Shown here one piece after another: positions 22,904 through 35,712 of a stretch of DNA of 64,000 bases (its first letter is position 1; each line of letters opens with the position of its first letter). Source of the stretch: Diaporthe sp. PMI_573 (lineage: Eukaryota > Ascomycota > Sordariomycetes > Diaporthales > Diaporthaceae); the NCBI GenBank assembly GCA_021399435.1, contig JAJTUP010000004.1:1550001-1614000 (forward strand), given 5' to 3'. The notes beneath the pieces are model-generated. The model was not told where the DNA came from, did no database searches, and saw only the letters and a program-made list of their open reading frames with translations. Made by a program: the position numbers and the translations under genes.

Positions 22904-25900
22904 TCAGTTCCCACCAAAGTTCATCTTGAGCGCAATGGTAGGCTGCCCAGAGCCCGAGTCCGCATCCTTCTCGGCGCTCTCGTTCGTCCTCCCGCTCTTG
23001 ATAACCTCCTCCATGAACGCCTTCTGGCCCTCGCTCATGCCCGCCACGATGCCCCGGAAGCTGGCCTGCTCGACCGACGCCAGCTCCAGCAGCCGCGCGC
23101 TCGTCTCGCGGTAGATGTCCTTGTCGTCCGGGCCCTCGCTCGCCGCGCGCGACAGCAGCGTCGGGAGCACCAGCGACATGGCGATGGCCGTGTGGTCCTT
23201 GGACACGACGCCCACGTACTGCGAGAGCGTGTGCGCGACGAGGGAGCGGGCGCGCTCCGGGTCCTCGCGGTCTGTGGCCGTCACGAAGGAGATCAGGCGT
23301 GGCAGCAGGAACCGGGTGATGGTCTCGTCGGCCACGGTGGGCTTGTCTCGAAGGAGGAGCGACCGAACGCAGTTGGCCGCGATCTTGGAAGTCTGGGTCT
23401 GTTGTTAGCAAGAAGTGATCGATCGGTCAACTGACGATACATACCATGCGGTCCGTGAGACAATCCACCAACTCCTCCAAGAACTTGGCCACGATGGGGT
23501 CGTTTGCCGATAGTTGATTTTGCCCGCCCGTGAACACAATGGTGATAGCCAACATGCTATTCTTGACATTCGACAGGTCCGTCGGCTTTTCCCGTTTCTG
23601 CGAGTGTAGGTAGATGGACAAGAAGCGTCGTAAGCAGCCTTGAAGCTGGACATCCGTGGGCCCACTGTTCCCCTCCCGAGGGCCAGCCATAGTCGCGATG
23701 AAGCGTTTCAGCGTTGGCAGAGATTGCGGCACGACAATCGCCTGGCATAAGGGTGTTGATAGAATCGTGGCAAAAATGTGGATGAGACAGGCATGTAAGT
23801 CTGTCTTAATGACAACTGGGAATACCTCGGCAGCATCAACCAAGGCATTCAGGGAGGTGCGGATGAGCAGCACAGCCTCTTCTGTCAAGACGTGACGGAC
23901 GGGCTGGTTGGCTTCTGTGAGGTTCGGCAAAAGTCCCGCCAGCACCAGGACAATGATGCGCGTCAGCTCGAAGAGCTGCTCAATGTCCTCGGAGAGCTCT
24001 CCATTGTCTGGGTCCGCCGATCTTTTGGCTGCAGGGTGCGCGACGCAAAGCGCCCTGGCAATCTCAACAATGACGCCTTGCACGTCCAAGCCGTCAGTCA
24101 GGACAAGCCGATCCAGGAGATCCATAGTCTCCGAGAAGATGGCCTCCCTGTAGATGGCGTGACCTGAAACACTAGGATGCAAGATCTTCTTAAGAGCTTG
24201 GAGAATCTCGAGTGTTTGCTCCTGGCGAGCGAGCGAGTCTGACTGGCCTGGTTTCGCGGCAAGAGCCTCGAACGCGATACCGAAGAGAACGAAGAAGAAC
24301 GCCAGTGGCTCATCTCGGTAGTTGATGTCTGACCCTTTGGAATGGCCATTGGTTGCAGCATCTGCAGTGGTCTTGCCATCGAGGGCATCGAACACAAACT
24401 CACTGTCCTGTCCGATCAAGCTCGCAATAGCGTCCACAAGTTTCAACCATGAGTCCTGGTAGAACTTGAGCAGCGTCTCTCGGTTTAGAGCTGCGTAAAT
24501 AGTGTCCAGACTGCCGGACAACGACGGTGGGCCCAGCGTCATGGAAATATCTGGCTCGAACCTGAGCCGGGCAAACTCCCTAAGTGACTCCAGCCACAGT
24601 GGAGTCAGCATGCCAATGTGTGTCTTGAGGACCTCGAGCAGATAGGCTTGTTCAGTGCTTGCAACTTGTAACTCCGCCCAGGCCGAGAAGACCGCCATCT
24701 TCACCATGACCTGGGCATTGGAGCTCAATCCCTTGAGCTCGCCAATGCCGGCATTGTCAGTTTCGGTGGCGAAGTTCTCGAGGGAGCTCACGAGAGTTTT
24801 CAGGATCCTGCCCATGCGGTCGACGTCCTTGACAATACCCGTGGCGATGAAAGCCGCACACACATTGACTGCCTCTGACGCCAGCTCGGGCGACGAATCA
24901 GCAGCGAAGGCAGGCGTCAGTGCAGAGCTGATCTGAGCTTGGTACTGCTCCAATAGCATGGCCTCGTCGAAATCTGGATCAGGCGTCTTTCCAAACATCT
25001 TCAACACTGCACCGATGATCTTGAGACCCCAAATGCGTTGTTCCAGAACGCCAGAAGTAGAAGCAGAGAACGCCATGCGGACGACATCCGCGATTCTGCT
25101 CTGCAATGCCAGCTGGGCTGCTGACTCTCCGTTCGTCATAACGTCCTTGTTGATGAAGACAAACACGTCGTTGAGGAGGGTCATCGCAAAGGCGATGACT
25201 TGCCATCTCAGCGGTTCCACGTCAGAGCCCGAACCACCCTCCTTTTCATCCTTAGCCACACCGCCAGCTGCCGCAAACCCGGCCACCTCTTCGTCCTGCA
25301 CGTCAACGGCTGCAGTAGCCTTCTTAGTCGACACCTGGATGTCGGCAACAGCCTTTGGTCTCGTAAGCTTCAAGACGCCTTGGAACCTTTGAAGCCAATC
25401 TGCCGTATCTGTTAAGCACGTCTGACGCATCCAGTTCTGGATGATGTTTCGTATGCCGTCGTGATCTGGGTTTGCGTCGAGTGCGAGCCATAAGTGGTCC
25501 TCCAGACCTGGCTCTGCAGCTCGTATCACATCGTATGGGTCGCGCTTCATAATGTTGTAAATGCCATCGATCGCGACGTCTCGGAGTATAGAATGGCCCG
25601 AGTTCAGGTACTTCTGAAGCAACTTCACATAGTCGTCGAAATACATATACCCCGGCGCATACAGGGACAGATGCTCCAGACATCCAAGGCTCGCCGTCTG
25701 AACTTGTGTGTCTTCTTCATCTTGAAGATACCCGACCAGGGTGAGTATAAGCTCTCTGGACTTGCTGATGTCTTGCAAGTCGGGGCCGAGGACGTTGATC
25801 AGAGAGTCAACGCATCTTGTGATGGATGCCGTTGTGGACAGCTCCAGCTCTAGGTTCATGGAGATCGCAGATGCAACCTCTGCATTGTGCGTATCAGACA

Positions 25901-28900
25901 CGTAGAGCTGAGCAAGCATGCCAAGCGCGCTCGAGACATACGGAGAGAAGCCCAAGCCCGCGGCATCGGCAGCACGCGCCAGGGCCTCCAGGGCCCAGAA
26001 GTGCACAGTCGGGTGCGGATCGTTACACAGTGACATGAGTATGCCGAGGATGGTCTTGAGATGATACCCAGCAGCCATGCCGCCGACTTTGGCCTGGATA
26101 CAACCCAGTGCCATGGCACATCCTGCTCTGGCACTGGGCTCTCGGTTGACAACGATCGTGTCTACGAGGAACTTGATCTCGGAATTTGTGAACGCGTTGC
26201 CACAAGCGTTGCAAAGGCGAGCAATAGCTGCATAACCCAAGTTTCTCAGGTACTGATCTGGGTCGAGCACAAAGCCCCTGATCGTGTCTTGAAGCAACTT
26301 CTCAACTTGCAGATTGGTGACGTCTCCCGGCGGCGATTTTGTCTCCTTGACGGCAACCTTGAGTGTTGACAAAAAGGCTGTTGCCACATTGACTCTAATG
26401 GCTGCTTTCCGCGCAGCGTCGCGTTCGCCTGAGCCAGCTGCCATAAACGAAGCGATTTGTTCCAGAATGCTCTCCTGGACCTTGGCTGGAGTGAGCGGGA
26501 ATGCGAATGCGAACAACTGGATAGCCATGTTTACGACCTCAGTAGCGGGAGGATTCGTCAAAGAGTCGAAGGCTTCTTGACCGCCAATGTAGAGCGTAGA
26601 TGCGTCGTGCTCCAGTGCGCTACAAACAGGGGACAAGAGAAGATTCTCCATCGCGTCTTCTGGGCTGTTGTCCTCTGTAAGAGACGGCTCAACGGAGCTT
26701 TCATGCTGCCCAGGTAACCTCTTGACGCTGAACCCAGTGACAAGACCGGTCACACCGTATCCGGAGTTGTCACCAACATCCCAGATCGTCTCGAACGTGC
26801 CGGCAGAGCTCGCAATCGCCGCGCTCAAGGAACTAGGAGAGTAGTTTTCTGGGTCTGCGAATAGTGAAATCGCCAAGGTGAGAAGGTTTGACTGCAAGAG
26901 TGCCTCGCTACCGCCAGCTGGGCTTGTGTTCACCAGCTTGATATAGCATTGCATGACGCGCCGCTGAACCATCATCTCGATGTCATGAAGCTGCAAAGCC
27001 GGCGCTAGTCTCTCGGAGATGTCGTCTGATGTCTTCTTCTTGGGCAGTGTCTTGAGGAAGGCTGTCGTGCTCTGCAGCATGGTCGCGATTCTTTTTGACA
27101 CGTCGACGGTCAGAAGTCGGCTATTGTACTCCAGAAATGCCAGTATGGAGCCCAGAGCACATTCTCGAACGTGTGCAAGAAAAGATGCCTCGAGATAATT
27201 TCGTGCCGAAGTATTGTCCTTCGCGAGAGGTTTTGGTAGCGCATTCTTCCAGAGGAGAAGCAGCTGGGACAGATGGATTTTGACAAAGTTGGGCCCTAAG
27301 GACATGAGACCTCCGATCAGTGTCCAAGCAACTTGGATCTGCGTGCTAGCAACACGAAGTTCTTGTTTCCCACTGGTTTTCAGTAAATTTGTCGCCATCG
27401 TGAGCACGCGACTGTTGATATCGACAGAGCCGTATAGCGGCCGGGATGGACTGGCACTGAGCGTGGCAGCCAGACCATGAGAGAAGCCAGTGCATTTTCG
27501 TTGAGAGTTGCGACCCGTGCCCAGAACACCAAGTTCCCTGCTCAAGCTGTTCATGCACACAGAAAGACAGGGGAGCAGCTGCTGCGGACATGCGAGGACG
27601 AACGTTTTGAGACATGCCGAAGTGTAGACCTGCACTGTGTAACTCGGATGCTGAAGGACTTGCAACAACGCATCCCTGGCGGCTTCGGCAAAGGAGTTTG
27701 ACGCTGAGCCAAGTGAGATCATTAAAGAGCCCAGCGCTCCCATCGCGGCGATCAGCATGTTCTTGGTTGGCTCGGGCCGCTCTTTCAATGCTTGCGGGTA
27801 ATTTTTGAGGATGTCGTTGATCAAGACTTTTGCAGCATGTGACTGCCCAGTCTCGCCAAGTATCTTCTTACCTACGACATCTTGTAGCAGGTGGTCGACG
27901 ATGCGGCGAGAGAAGAGGAGACGGTAACGGTTGTTTACAATGTTGGGATTGCCGAGCAAGTCCAAAGTCAGGTTTTCAACAATGTGGAGATAATTGATTT
28001 CGACAGCCTTCTCCCCAAGTCGCTGCAAAAGCGTCGCATAGCAAATCCCAATAGCAGTCCTGGCCTTATTCGACGTAGCCATGCGACCGTACTGAGTAGA
28101 CAGCGTTTTCAGCATGTCTCCGGGGGTCAGCGCAAGATTCGGATTTCTTTTGGTAGGCGCCGGGCTCCCAGGCCTGGACGGCATGTCATCGTCATCTTGC
28201 AGTGCGCCGGGACCCATTGACTGGCGCTTTGCTGCCTTTGACTTTGGTTTCTTGACTGCGATTTCCTGAAATGCCTCCCCGGCAGAAGATTCCGAGTAGC
28301 CCCTGACGAAAGCCTCGGCCAGACACTCAGCAGCTGCTCGTCGCGTAGTCGAGGATGTGTGCTCAAAGGTCTTGAACATGGCCGTCTGGACCTTGTCGAA
28401 GTCACTCGAATTCTTGAAATAATTGGTGTTCCGCATCAAAGACCGAAGACATCGGCAAGCCGCTGCACCGGCCAGGGCGCCCTTGTCTGTAGAGGCATGG
28501 TTCCGGCCCTGCTTCCATATGTCTCGTGCGATGGACTCGTCCATCATGCCCGCCACCATCCTCGCAATCTTCCCAAGTGCAGTGAAGCACGCCGCACGGA
28601 GGCCTGCATGGTTTGCAGAGCCCTTCAGGAGCTTCAGGAGCGCCATGCAAGCGATCTGGTGGTAATGGCCGACGCTATCACCAGCCGCTGCGAAGACGTC
28701 GCCGAGACAGGAGACGGCTGCATGTTTTGCGCGGACCTCGCCCTCGCCCTTAGATTTGCCGCTCGATATTATAGCTATGAGGTCGTTGACGGTCTCGACC
28801 AGGAGCTTCCGGTCTCCCTTCTCGAATATGTGGGCGAGACATTTCCCAAGACTATTCCGTATGACACGGGTAGGCGGCGGTGTGGTGAGGTTTATAATCT

Positions 28901-29138
28901 GGAAGATCTCCTTTTTGAGGTAGAACTGCTGCGCGGTGCAGTCATCGGCATCGAGGGAGAGTACATGCTTCGTCAGGGTCGAAACGAAGGTCAGGAGGAA
29001 CAGGTCTTGTTGCTCTGCGGGCAAGGCCTGGAGCTTGGATAGCTCGAGCTCCGGTGTCGAGATGGCTGTCACTGAGGGTCGAGGGGCATTCTCGGTAATG
29101 GCTGGGGCAGGAGCTTCTGGCGCGGGCTCTGAGGACAT
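22904..29138 (-). CDS. LAA1: LAA1 / HEATR5 family HEAT-repeat protein
   Basis: The large AP-1 accessory protein (HEATR5B/p200 in animals), which recruits the AP-1 clathrin adaptor at the trans-Golgi and endosomes. Exons 29138-23445 and 23398-22904, separated by a 46-base GT-AG intron, give 2062 residues; yeast Laa1 is 2014. The whole chain is alpha-helical HEAT-type repeats. Family landmarks are the N-terminal LSLDADDCTAQQFYLKKEIF, RVIRNSLGKCLAHIFEKGDR, the central GYHLKTILGILMSLCNDPHP and VHFWALEALARAADAAG, and SLGCLEHLSLYAPGYMYFDD. The start MSSEPAPEAPAP is the first ATG after upstream stops. It is the longest gene in the window and has an unusually low intron density for its size. Confidence 0.9.
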
Positions 29139-29523
29139 GGTCGGGAGGGAATGAGCGTTGTGGATTGTGTATTGGTATCGGAGCTGCGGACTCGCCTAAA
29201 CAAAGCATTTGAGATGTGAGAACTGGGAGGAGATGGATACTGTATGGACATTCCAGCTGGCAGCATCCCACCCTGGAAGGTACAGTAACAGTACTCGACT
29301 GTCAGACCCCTGTTCTAGCGCCGCTGTCGCTCCAATCGGTTGGCAGCGGCTCCACCAAGCGCGATCGCCAGAATTGTTGCATGTTCTCAGCGCTCTGCTC
29401 GGAGGATGGAAAAGCTTCCAAAGACGTCACCAAAAGTTCTTGGGTGCAAATAGACTGGACGGCTGCCCATGTACATATTAATTCCCAAAATCCCAGACTC
29501 GGAAATCCTTTCCATCATCGCCA
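29139..29523. other. bidirectional promoter of LAA1 and TACO1
   Basis: A compact 385-base divergent spacer that must serve both genes. No coding frame or clear TATA box is seen. Confidence 0.5.
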
Positions 29524-30488
29524 ATGGCTCTTCGGCTGCACACTTTCAAGCTACTCCCCCAGATTACTCAATCCGCACGCCCTACAAGAATATGCCCACG
29601 ATGTCGCCGCGCATTCTCGACAACACCCATTTCACAATCCGGGCACAATAAATGGTCCAAGATCAAGCACACCAAAGGAAGGGCCGACCAAAAGAAGACC
29701 TCCGAGCGCACACTATTCGTACAAGCTATAACACTATACTCAAAATGTCCGCATTGCTTCCCAATCGGTTGTCTCCTAGTCTTGACTGTGTCCTATGCTC
29801 ACACGTTTGCAATGCAGTATACGGTCCTGATCCGAACCTAAATGCCTCCCTCGCCAGCGCAATCACAATCGCCAAGAAGGCCAGCACACCAAAGAATGTC
29901 ATCGACCAGGCCATCGCACGAGGCCAGGGCCGCTCACTGTCCGGCGCAACGCTCGAGACGATGAAGTTCGAGGTCATGATCGGCCCAAACGCTTTTATCC
30001 TGGACGTGGAGACCGACAACAAGCTGCGCGCGCTGCAGGACGTCGGCGGCGTGATTCGCAAGCACAAGGGCCGCACCGGCACGACCGAGTTCTTCTTCAG
30101 CAGGCTGGGGCGGGTCGTCTTCGAGCGGCACGACAAGGTCGGGCTGGACGAGATCATGGACGAGGCCATCGAGCTCGGCGCGGAGGACCTGGAGGCGGAC
30201 GACGAGGGCAACATGATCGTGTGGTCGCAGCCGACCTCGACGATGCAGATCGCCCAGGGGGTCGCGAACAAGTTCGAGCTGAAAGTCCTGAACTCCGAGA
30301 TCATCTGGTCGCCAAACGAGGACACGCGGCCGGCGGTCGATTCGGTCGAGGACGTCAAGAGCCTGGCGGCTTTCGTGGACGCCTTGTCTGAGCTGCCGGA
30401 GGTCCAGGCTATATACTCCAATGCCGCCAAAGGCCCCAGCGTGTCTGAGGACGAGTGGGCGGCGTTCGAGGATAACCTAGATTCGTAG
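29524..30488 (+). CDS. TACO1: mitochondrial translational activator, TACO1/YebC family
   Basis: The mitochondrial member of the TACO1/YebC family; in mammals TACO1 is needed for efficient COX1 translation, and bacterial YebC relieves ribosome stalling. Exons 29524-29746 and 29818-30488 give 297 residues. The N-terminus is a presequence (MALRLHTFKLLPQITQSARP) followed by the family signature GHNKWSKIKHTKGRADQKK. The second exon resumes with YGPDPNLNASLASAITIAKK, KNVIDQAIARGQG and, later, GGVIRKHKGRTGTTEFFFSR. The donor that restores the family sequence (SK-LYGPDPNLN) is a weak GTCCGC, so some mis-splicing is possible. It pairs by theme with PET100 next door, also a cytochrome oxidase biogenesis gene. 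Confidence 0.92.
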
Positions 30489-30713
30489 ATGATCTTGTGA
30501 CAACAATTGTACATAAAGACGCATCTTCAACCAGCCAAATGTTGTCAATTTGCGCATATCATGGCATTTCCCTGGCCAGATACCAGCTGTATTATTCCCA
30601 TTGTCCGTGCGCCGTGATTTTTTTACAACTGAGTGGTGTTTTCTTTTTCGTCCCTCGATTCGTTTTGTGGTGGACGGTCCTCGACCCGTCAATTTGCAAT
30701 TCCTCAAACTCCT

Positions 30714-31113
30714 CTACCAGAACCAGCCTCTCTTCTCCTGTTGGGGCTGCGCCTGAGGCTCCTGGTCCTGAATCTGCACCGGCGCCGGCAGCGGGTTCGC
30801 AGCCTGCTCCCTCGCCTCCTCCGCCAGTCTCCTGTCCCGCAGGTAGAGCCTCCTGGCCCTTAACCTCTCAAGCTCAGCCTTGATCTCGTCGCGTTCCGTC
30901 GGCACCTTATTCGCTTCTTCAGGCTTGGGCCAGAAGTCGGGGACGGCGAAGCGCTCGTCGAGGTTGACGCCGAAATATCCCATAAAGGCGATGGGAAAGA
31001 AGAGGTACATGCCGAACTACGCAAATGCAGTCAGTGACGGGGGCATTTCAGACAATGCGCAAAAGAAAAGGTGGGGACGTTACCTTGAAAAGTTCGAGTC
31101 TGAAGCCGGCCAT
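30714..31113 (-). CDS. PET100: cytochrome c oxidase assembly protein PET100
   Basis: A small mitochondrial inner-membrane chaperone for cytochrome c oxidase assembly. Exon 1 is only 30 bases (31113-31084, MAGFRLELFK) and is followed after a 67-base intron by 31016-30714, giving 110 residues. The joined N-terminus MAGFRLELFKFGMYLFFPIA is the hallmark of the family: a membrane-anchor segment followed by YFGVNLDERFAVPDFWPKPE. A charged helix (ERDEIKAELERLRARRLYLR) and a Q/P-rich tail follow. Its 3' end faces TACO1, 225 bases away. Using only the second exon would lose the conserved start. Confidence 0.92.
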
Positions 31114-31488
31114 GTTGAGGTTGTTTGGATTGCTTTGGCAACCAGGAAGATGCAATCAGACCACAGCGCGAGTGTTGTAGATCTACTTGAGCAGCCTACG
31201 ACATGTCCTGATGCTGGTTGAGCTCTTCGCTTTAGGTGGGGGAGCTTTTGCGACCAGTATTTGACGACCAATTACGAGGACCAATTACATAAGCTGATCT
31301 TGGTCCCGTTAACTTAGAAGAGTCCACGCTCCATGAATGACTTGAATGAGGAGTGCATATCGAGTTCAGGAGTGCCTTGACCCTGTCAGGAGATGTAATG
31401 GGTATTTCGTTCATTCGTGATACGGCAACGGGGGGTATCTTTGCGTGTCTATTCCGGTCCTTTTCCTTTTCCAAACGTTTTCCTGTGC

Positions 31489-33273
31489 TCATCGATTGCA
31501 TGATTTTGTTACCCTCCATACTGCTAAGCCTCGCCTCCCAATGACCCTTTTGAGCGTGCTCCAAATGCCGTCTTCTGCGAAGTCTAGATCGTCCAGATTT
31601 AAATGATGGCTGTTTCTCCATACTTCCCGAAACCTCAGGCCCTCGAGCCCCTTGTTTTCTAGATATGGGTCCAACCAGGTAGCTGATGTCGGGGCGATGA
31701 GATAAGTTCCGTTTGGTTCCTTCTTGTATTCTTGGTTCCTCCGGTCTGCCGGAACGTCGCACGTAGCAATTTTCGTGAGCTCCGCGTAGAGATCCTCGCC
31801 TGGCATCCCCATGACATCGCGGGTGTCCAGTGTCTCGGCCTTGCCGTCCAAGAGCCAGATGGGCGGCATGTATGTTTTCCACCATATTGCTCTTGTTGCG
31901 TCGGATTGTTTGCTCATAAACACCTGTGCAGGAACAATGCCTCCTTGATGGTAAATGCCCATCAGTGTGCCGAAGATGAGGTTGAATACGATCCATGTCG
32001 CAGTCCAGATCCGCAAAACCTTCTGCTGGTGTGGAAGTCTGACAGATGAGAGGATCAGCGGGATGGTGGGAAGCAGAAATCGAGCCTCCTGGTGCTGGAA
32101 TACTGAAAGTACAGATATTCCCGAAATCGCAGAATAGAGGCGCAACGACAGGTGCGGTCGCGTAAACAGCAAGATTGCCGCCGGTCCAATCAGCTGGGGG
32201 ATGTTAAAAAGAATATGCTGATACCATGGATGGATTCCGTGCTGCGCCAGGTTCGAGGGGGATATGTTGTACATGAGATTATTATAGGGCGTGATTATCG
32301 GGTGCCAAATCAGATCGGTCCATGAGATTTGTTGGCTGCTGTAGAATGCCGTGTCCAGAGAAATCGCGATGAATGCGGTGAAAAGCGCTGAGAATATCGT
32401 TGCTATAAGCGCAAGAGGCTTCCTCCAGAAATAGGGGATTAAGCGAAGGCCAGGGATGAGGAGGAATGCCGGGAAAGTTATCCTGTTGAAAAAGCCGAAA
32501 ACAACCATCGACCCAAGTAGAGCCGGTGCCAGAAGAGGAGTTTGTTGCTACAGATGACCATGTCAGACGTGTGCGACCGTCTTCCCAAGCGCATTTTTCC
32601 ACATACCGTGTTGACAGGCATCGCGATGGTCCGCTCGATCAGGACCAGACTCCAAGCGACAACCAACGTCTCGATCGCATTAGAGAAGGTATGCGTCTGG
32701 TAGGTCCACGTCACGTATGACGAAGCGACAAGCAAGACGGCCACGCGGCGGTGCCGGGGCGACTGGACAAGCTCGTGGATAGCCCAGTCCTCGAGAACGA
32801 AGCTAAGCACGAACATGAGGGCGCGGAGAGTCCAGAATACTGCTATCGGGGGGACCTCGCCGTCGTTGCCGTTGCCTATCCACAGCCACCGGAGGAGGAG
32901 CATCGGGAGCCCGTATATCGGCCATAAGGGGAACACGCTTCGGATCGGGTTGTCGCTCGTAAATTCCCATGTAAGCCGGACGGGATACTTGAAAATCTCG
33001 CCTGTGTGGATGTCTTGGTTAACATGGTTCGAGGCAGGCCGGTCGTTACCGGTTCGTCCGCGTCTGCACCAGGGTGTGTGCGAACTGAGTCGCGCCTTGA
33101 CGGTGTTGCGACACGCGCCCAGGGGGGGCTTCGTGGAGGCATGATCGAGGAGCTGGTGTCTTACCTGCGATGACCTCTGGACCTTGGAAGTTCTCGTCTG
33201 GGTGCAGATAGCTGGGCGACAAGGCAAACCACAGCCGAACGACCAGGAGGAAAAGGTATGTGCGGCGCCACAT
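31489..33273 (-). CDS. SMP3: GPI mannosyltransferase 4, SMP3 (PIG-Z)
   Basis: An ER membrane glycosyltransferase of family GT22 that adds the fourth mannose to the GPI-anchor precursor. Exons 33273-33165, 33001-32607 and 32547-31489 join in phase to 520 residues. The first exon has the signature acidic motif HPDE in [19 protein letters not shown], in the first lumenal loop after one membrane segment. The remainder has about ten hydrophobic segments (for example [20 protein letters not shown] and [20 protein letters not shown]) and the family block [17 protein letters not shown]. The C-terminal loop ([20 protein letters not shown]) is lumenal-type. Yeast Smp3 is 516 residues. PIG-B and ALG9/12 are the alternatives in GT22, but the length and tail suit SMP3. 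Confidence 0.9.
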
Positions 33274-34783
33274 GTTGACCTCGATTTCTTCCTAGAGATT
33301 CCAGCTCAAGCATCTGCGAGGCCTTATCGCGGCTTTCAAGGGGGCGTTCTCGACCGTGGGCAAGCGGGCTGCATACGGCATGTTGGTGAGGGGAGGAGAA
33401 GGGGAAAGTCCGAAGGGTCAGGAGGCGTCGCGACAGCCGTGTTGGAGATGAGCGAGCTCTGGATCGTCTGATCAGTAAGTTTGTTTATGAAAACGTCAGG
33501 AGCCTGTCAAGCGACGAGGCCACATGTTTGGGAGATAGGCTCGAGCTGGACTGGACTCAGCTGGCAGCCAGCAGGGGTGGTAGCTGGACAATCAAACGCT
33601 AGCGACCCGTCAGCTGGGGGCAGGGGTCCTGGGGAGATCATCGCTGGCAGCCTACCCAGCAGGGCGAGTTCACCCTGACAGCCTGAATAGGAGATTCCCG
33701 TGGCCCAGACGGTTGGCGGGTCGGTTGCAGAAGCCTTGAAGGTGGATCTGCCAATCCACGTTCCCGATGCGGAACATTTCGAGGGCATCCACAAGGCTTT
33801 CTCCAGCCTCCTCTCCTCGTTCCAGAACGATGCTTTGTTTGCGGACGGGGCATTGTACCACGTATTGCAATGACTGCAGTGCTTCTCTAGTCATGGCCAC
33901 AGGCAAGGAACTCACAGGCCAATTCTCTCACGGACGGGCACCAAATCACCCTAATCACCTGGTTCAGTACCGTGGTGGATGAATGGCTGCGCTTCTTCCC
34001 TCTAGTCTACCTTAGACCATCCATCAGACAACCGTAGACATTCCTAGCCCGGTGTCTCCCACAAAAGCAGAAGATGATACAGTAGGAAAATGGGGGTTTT
34101 GACAAGAGACCTCAAAATTTTGGGTCGATTACTCTGTGGCCAGCAGGCCGACGCATTGATGCCAATTTTAGTAGGCCTACATCGAGACTGTCACAATGTC
34201 CTGGCCCAAAAGGCCTCTTTAAGGGTCACTGGGCATTCCGTCGGCTTCCTTCCACCAGTTGAAATTCATTGTAGACCAGCTCTTGTGCCGTGAACCCATC
34301 TGGCCCACTAGAAGGGAGGTACATCGATACCTGCCCACTCTATTGTCCAGCGCTTTGACGTCTGATAAAGTCCGGTCTTTTGGGACCATTTCTTTTCTCC
34401 GCCCTCCTCACTACTTGCTCGAAATCACCACCACTCACACCTACATAAATCCCCCACTCCATTCCTGCTGTTGCCAAGAACACTCATCCATCCACGAACA
34501 TCCACAAACGACGAGGTAGCCTAAGACATATTCTCACGAATCAAGAGATACATTCCATCAGGCAAGCCTTTATCACATCAAGTAAGTCATCCACTGTTCT
34601 TAACTGGATCATCTCCCTTTTGTCTTCGCTTGCTCTTTCCTGCATCACCTTGTACGACCTGAGAAGCCTCAGGCATCCTTGTCTTGCACAGTCCTGCCCT
34701 GTCGCTGCCAAACGAGAAATCTGCCTAAAATTGTTGCTGCATTCTGCACACTTCATCACATCAGAGTCGCCCTCAAGGACCCC

Positions 34784-34819
34784 TGCCCGCCTGCCTGCCC
34801 GCCTGCCTGCCCGCCTGCA
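34784..34819 (+). repeat. 12-base tandem repeat, three copies
   Basis: Units TGCCCGCCTGCC, TGCCCGCCTGCC and TGCCCGCCTGCA are adjacent, about 380 bases upstream of the SKP1 start codon. Confidence 0.9.
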
Positions 34820-35006
34820 GGCTTCCAGGCAGCGTGGTGATTGGCTCCACTTAGCGGGGCCTTGTGCGACCAACTCCGCCCAACTTCCAACCCCACGCCA
34901 CTTGACTTGACCTGATCCAAACCACCAACGCCGCTTCCTCCTCTCACTTCTCATCATCTTCAGCCACCAACCACCTACTTCCTTCCACAGCAGTCCATCG
35001 CACGAG

Positions 35007-35065
35007 GTAAACACACACCTGCACACCAGTTCATTACCTCTCAAACACTCTCTCCTCCATCGCAG
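35007..35065 (+). other. possible intron in the SKP1 5' leader
   Basis: A GTAAAC donor at 35007 and a CATCGCAG acceptor ending at 35065 bracket a 59-base pyrimidine-rich segment about 130 bases before the SKP1 start codon. A GTAAGT at 34582 is another candidate donor. Leader introns are common in such genes, but transcripts are needed to confirm this. Confidence 0.35.
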
Positions 35066-35196
35066 ATACACCCACTTCTTCGCTCTGCTCTCGCAAAGTC
35101 CAACGTCATTACAGCATCTGACCATAAAGCTTCTTAGTCAACGCGCAAACAACGAAACTTACTCCCACACAAACAACATCAGAACAATCATCCAAG

Positions 35197-35712
35197 ATGT
35201 CTGGCGAAACCCCCCGTGACAAGCAAGAGCTGTCGCTTAAGTGCAACGACGGTGGCATCGTCCGTGTCGAGCTCCCTGTCGCTGAGCGTTCCATCCTCCT
35301 CAAGAACTTGATTGAGGATCTCGGCATGGAGGCCGCCACCAGCCAGCCCGTTCCCTTGCCCAACGTCACCCAGCCGGTCCTCGAGAAGATTGTGGAGTGG
35401 TGCAAGCACCACCGCAACGACCCCCTTCCTACTCAGGATGACGACAGCGAGTCCCGAAAGAAGACCACCGAGATCGATGAGTGGGACCAGAAGTACATGC
35501 AGGTCGACCAAGAGATGCTCTTCGAGATCATCCTTGCTGCGAACTACATGGACATCAAGGCTCTCCTTGATGTTGGCTGCAAGACCGTGGCCAACATGAT
35601 CAAGGGCAAGTCCCCGGAGGAGATCCGCAAGACATTCAATATCACCAACGACTTCACCCCCGAGGAGGAGGAGCAGATCCGGCGTGAGAACGAGTGGGCT
35701 GAGGATCGCTAA
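35197..35712 (+). CDS. SKP1: SKP1, SCF ubiquitin-ligase adaptor
   Basis: The adaptor that links cullin-1 to F-box proteins in SCF ubiquitin ligases (sconC in Aspergillus); it also sits in the kinetochore CBF3-type complex in yeast. A single uninterrupted exon gives 171 residues, a normal length. The N-terminal BTB/POZ-like fold ([29 protein letters not shown]) is followed by [20 protein letters not shown]. The F-box-binding C-terminus has [40 protein letters not shown], and the invariant ending [20 protein letters not shown]. The start codon has a good context after a CT/CA-rich leader. Confidence 0.97.
   Translation: MSGETPRDKQELSLKCNDGGIVRVELPVAERSILLKNLIEDLGMEAATSQPVPLPNVTQPVLEKIVEWCKHHRNDPLPTQDDDSESRKKTTEIDEWDQKYMQVDQEMLFEIILAANYMDIKALLDVGCKTVANMIKGKSPEEIRKTFNITNDFTPEEEEQIRRENEWAEDR

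Larger units (their letters stand above)
33274..35196. other. shared upstream region of SMP3 and SKP1
   Basis: About 1.9 kb between divergent genes. The half near SKP1 is C/T-rich and probably transcribed as a long leader with one or more introns. It contains a three-copy 12-base repeat. No coding frame stands out. Confidence 0.45.
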
